DNA from: Babylonia areolata
Lineage: Eukaryota > Mollusca > Gastropoda > Neogastropoda > Buccinidae
Length of the DNA stretch: 64,000 bases
Assembly (NCBI RefSeq): GCF_041734735.1
Contig: NC_134878.1
Span: 18,198,202 to 18,262,201, forward strand
Reading direction: 5' to 3'
The position numbers were made by a program, and so were the translations under genes. The notes below the pieces were generated by a model that was not told the origin of the DNA, made no database searches, and worked only from the letters and a program-made list of their open reading frames with translations. This document shows positions 61,334 to 64,000 of this stretch, piece after piece; the stretch's first letter is position 1; every line of letters begins with the position of its first letter.

Positions 61334-64000
61334 CTGCAAGGGCTGGCAACACCACAAACACTCATTCCACTGACTGGATTGTTTCCACCCTGACAAATTT
61401 ACACCCTTGAAAAATCGGTGCTAAAAAAAAAAAAATGGCACTAAAAAATTTTTTTTTTTAAAGTATGCCATTTCTAAAATTCTATGTGCATCACTGATTT
61501 CTTTTTCTCTTCCTCTCTCTCTTTTTTTTTATTTGATTTTTTAAAAGCACTGTCACAATCACTTTGGCAAACTGGAGAGACAGTATGCAAATCTGCATCA
61601 ACACATACACTGCATGTTGTTCTATTAGTGCCCATTACTGCTGAAGAAATAAAACTAACTCCCTTAAAAAAGATGTAAAGAATTACTGTAAAATATGTTC
61701 TAACTTTTGTATGCTAAAAGAAAAAGAAAAAGAAAAGAAAAGGAAAAAGGTTTTTTTATGATTTGCCAATTGTGTTCATTCAAGTAACAAGGACCTCATT
61801 TCAGTTCAGCCCACTGTGTGGTAACTACACTGAGAATCTGCTGTAGAATCGAAAAAAAAAAAAAAATCTTTAAACTTTGAAAAAACAACACTTTGTAACT
61901 TACCATAACTTGTGCACAAAGCACAAACGGAACTCATAAAAGTTTATAATAAACAATCCATCTCGCTCTCTTACTGGATCAGAATCAACACTGTCATACA
62001 AAGGGAATGAAGGGACGCCTCAATTTTCAAAAAAAAAATTTCTGTTCTAATCCACAAGATTCCTGAAATATGTTAGAATTATGGGTATATTGTTATATAT
62101 TTCACCAAACACATAGCTATGAATGTGCACGCATGCACACACACACACACACACACACACACAACCACAACCACACACACAACCACAACCACACACACAC
62201 ATACATATATATATGTATATACACACATAATATACACAAATGTATACATGATATATCAGCTATATACACAAAGAAAACAACAGACACAAAGAAACAGATA
62301 CAGGCTGAGAGACACAGACAGAGACAGACAGACAGACAGAGAGAGAAAAACGTCAGAGAATTTATCACCAACTGACCACGATGCCCACTGTAACCAAGTC
62401 TTAACAGTCTTGTTTAGCTGCACATGTATTTGGTTCCACAAGTGGAAAAGAAACAGTAGTAGAAGCATCAGATGCTGAAAATGAATATAGTGCAGTTGCC
62501 AATGTCAGGTGTGGATGTTCAAAGAAACCTAAGCAAGGAGGGGGTGTGGGGTGGGCGGGGGCGGGGGCAGGGGGCAGGGGCAACAAAGGTGGTGAAGTGG
62601 AAGGGATGTCAAAGCTAAAGGAATTTAGGTGTGCGCTCGTGTAATCATACTGCTGCAAGTCTGTGCAATGTGGTAGAAATATTGAGCATCTTTTTGTGTT
62701 TCTCTGTGTGCACCCACAACATGCATGAAATTAATACATTTATTTGGGAAAAAGAAAAATACCAACAAGCTATTGACCAACACAGGACTGTACCTATGAA
62801 CAAAAGCACTTTGGCTACATGTGTAAAAATATCCCCTGGTTTGTTTTCTAGAGAGAAAAAAGCTAGTGGCATGAAGAGACCAGGATTTGAACAGAAATAA
62901 ACTGGTGAAGGAAAAAAAAATAGGGTGGAAAGCAGGTAACTATCTGAAATCCCATTATAAATTCATAGATGCACACTCTTGTAAGCATGCACGTAATTGT
63001 CTTTGTCACTTTTTCACGCTCACACACATACATGCGCACGTGTGCACAAACGCACACATGCACACCCACACACAACAACAAAAAAAACCCAAAAAAGAAA
63101 CAAGACAAACACTCACACACACATATACAACTATCATTCATTCTTTGTCAGAAGGAACAAGTTATCAGGAACAGAAGTTGTATACTTACACATCAAATTT
63201 CAAAACCCCACCTGTTGTATTGTGCCTGCATTATCCGGGACTTTTTTTTTTTCTCAGACAGACCCTTCAAAGTGGAAAATGTTTTTCATGTCATACTGTG
63301 TGGTTATTGATTGCACTCCCTTGGGTACAATATAGAGACTGCTGAGCAAAGAACACAATTAACCTATCTCTGAGCTTATTTGACTCAGCTAATCAACAAA
63401 CAAGAGTTCAGGATTTCAAATCTGGTATGGTAGGAAGGCTGAAATAGCACAAGAAACATCGGGCAGCTGCAAAAATGAACAATAGTTGTTGATGTTGCTT
63501 TTAACCAGTGATATAACTGGAGGGCAGATAATCTTTTTCTTTAATTAAAAAGACAACCACAACTAAGACCAGCATAACAAAAAAAAAACCTGAATAAGTT
63601 TTCCTTCAACTTTTTATGAAGACTGACGAAGACAATATGCTACCAAAACCAGTTTAGGTTTAAAACTGTTTAACAACTTTGTTCTATGCACCAAATGATC
63701 CATTCCAAAACGAGTGCTGAAAAGAAAAGAGAGAAATGAGCAAGGACAGTACAGCAACATCAACAACAACATTTCTTTTCTACATTGCACAGGTGTACAA
63801 CATCATATGGTTAATCTGCGTCACATCATCCTTTCTTCATTTATGTAAACCAACAATAGTCCACTGGGTTCCTTCTCACCATTAACTCGGTAAGGCAAGG
63901 CATCTTTTACTCGGTTAGGCAAGGCATCTTTTTCTTTCCAAACAAAACCCACTTCCATTAAACGCTTATATACCACAAGTTATATACTGATACCGTACAA
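61334..64000 (-). other. Intron of the unknown gene (to window end)
   Basis: AT-rich. CA and ACCACA repeats at 62138-62205, GACA repeats near 62308-62340, G-rich stretch 62539-62580. No exon seen. Confidence 0.6.

Overview
The window is nuclear DNA of an animal. Genes are split by spliceosomal introns (GT-AG, phases agree across every junction used here), exons are small and GC-richer than the AT-rich surroundings, and (AC)n/(GT)n microsatellites, minisatellites, tRNA-headed SINEs, one LINE and short TTAA-flanked DNA elements fill the rest. The SINE families look like those of caenogastropod molluscs. This is recollection, not a search, so the taxon is an inference (moderate for mollusc, lower for periwinkle-like gastropod).

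Layout. (1) 45-7549, + strand: last six coding exons of PIGW (GWT1 family inositol acyltransferase of GPI-anchor synthesis); its N-terminus lies left of the window and its 3' UTR runs to about 9.4 kb. (2) 11655-22861, - strand: complete eight-exon HSDL2 (short-chain dehydrogenase plus SCP2 domain, 432 aa, ending in the peroxisomal signal SKL). (3) 22.9-27.4 kb: intergenic, mostly a degraded non-LTR retrotransposon cut in two by a SINE with a clean 11-bp target duplication. (4) 27429-31111, + strand: complete six-exon SCPx/DAF-22-type peroxisomal thiolase (428 aa, ending AHL) that lacks the SCP2 domain of vertebrate SCPx. (5) 31.1-41.1 kb: no recognised gene; read as the thiolase 3' UTR and perhaps a very long 3' UTR of the next gene. 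(6) 41089-61333, - strand: the last seven coding exons (343 aa) of a gene I do not recognise. (7) 61.3-64 kb: intron of that gene.

How the genes relate. HSDL2 and the thiolase are head-to-head neighbours, both predicted peroxisomal and both tied to fatty-acyl or sterol metabolism. One carries the SCP2 lipid-binding domain and the other has lost or never had it. PIGW is an ER membrane enzyme with no evident functional link.

Most unusual signals. Two minisatellites have grown out of exon-intron borders. One (20.42-20.70 kb) repeats the HSDL2 exon 3 donor six times and includes an in-frame alternative donor. The other (58.89-60.24 kb) repeats an acceptor-like pyrimidine tract plus AG next to a real acceptor of the unknown gene. 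A third array in the last PIGW intron repeats a donor-like GTAAGC. Two piggyBac-like non-autonomous elements share a twin-palindrome design at one end. I found no convincing new gene system; the splice-site arrays are the best candidates for follow-up.
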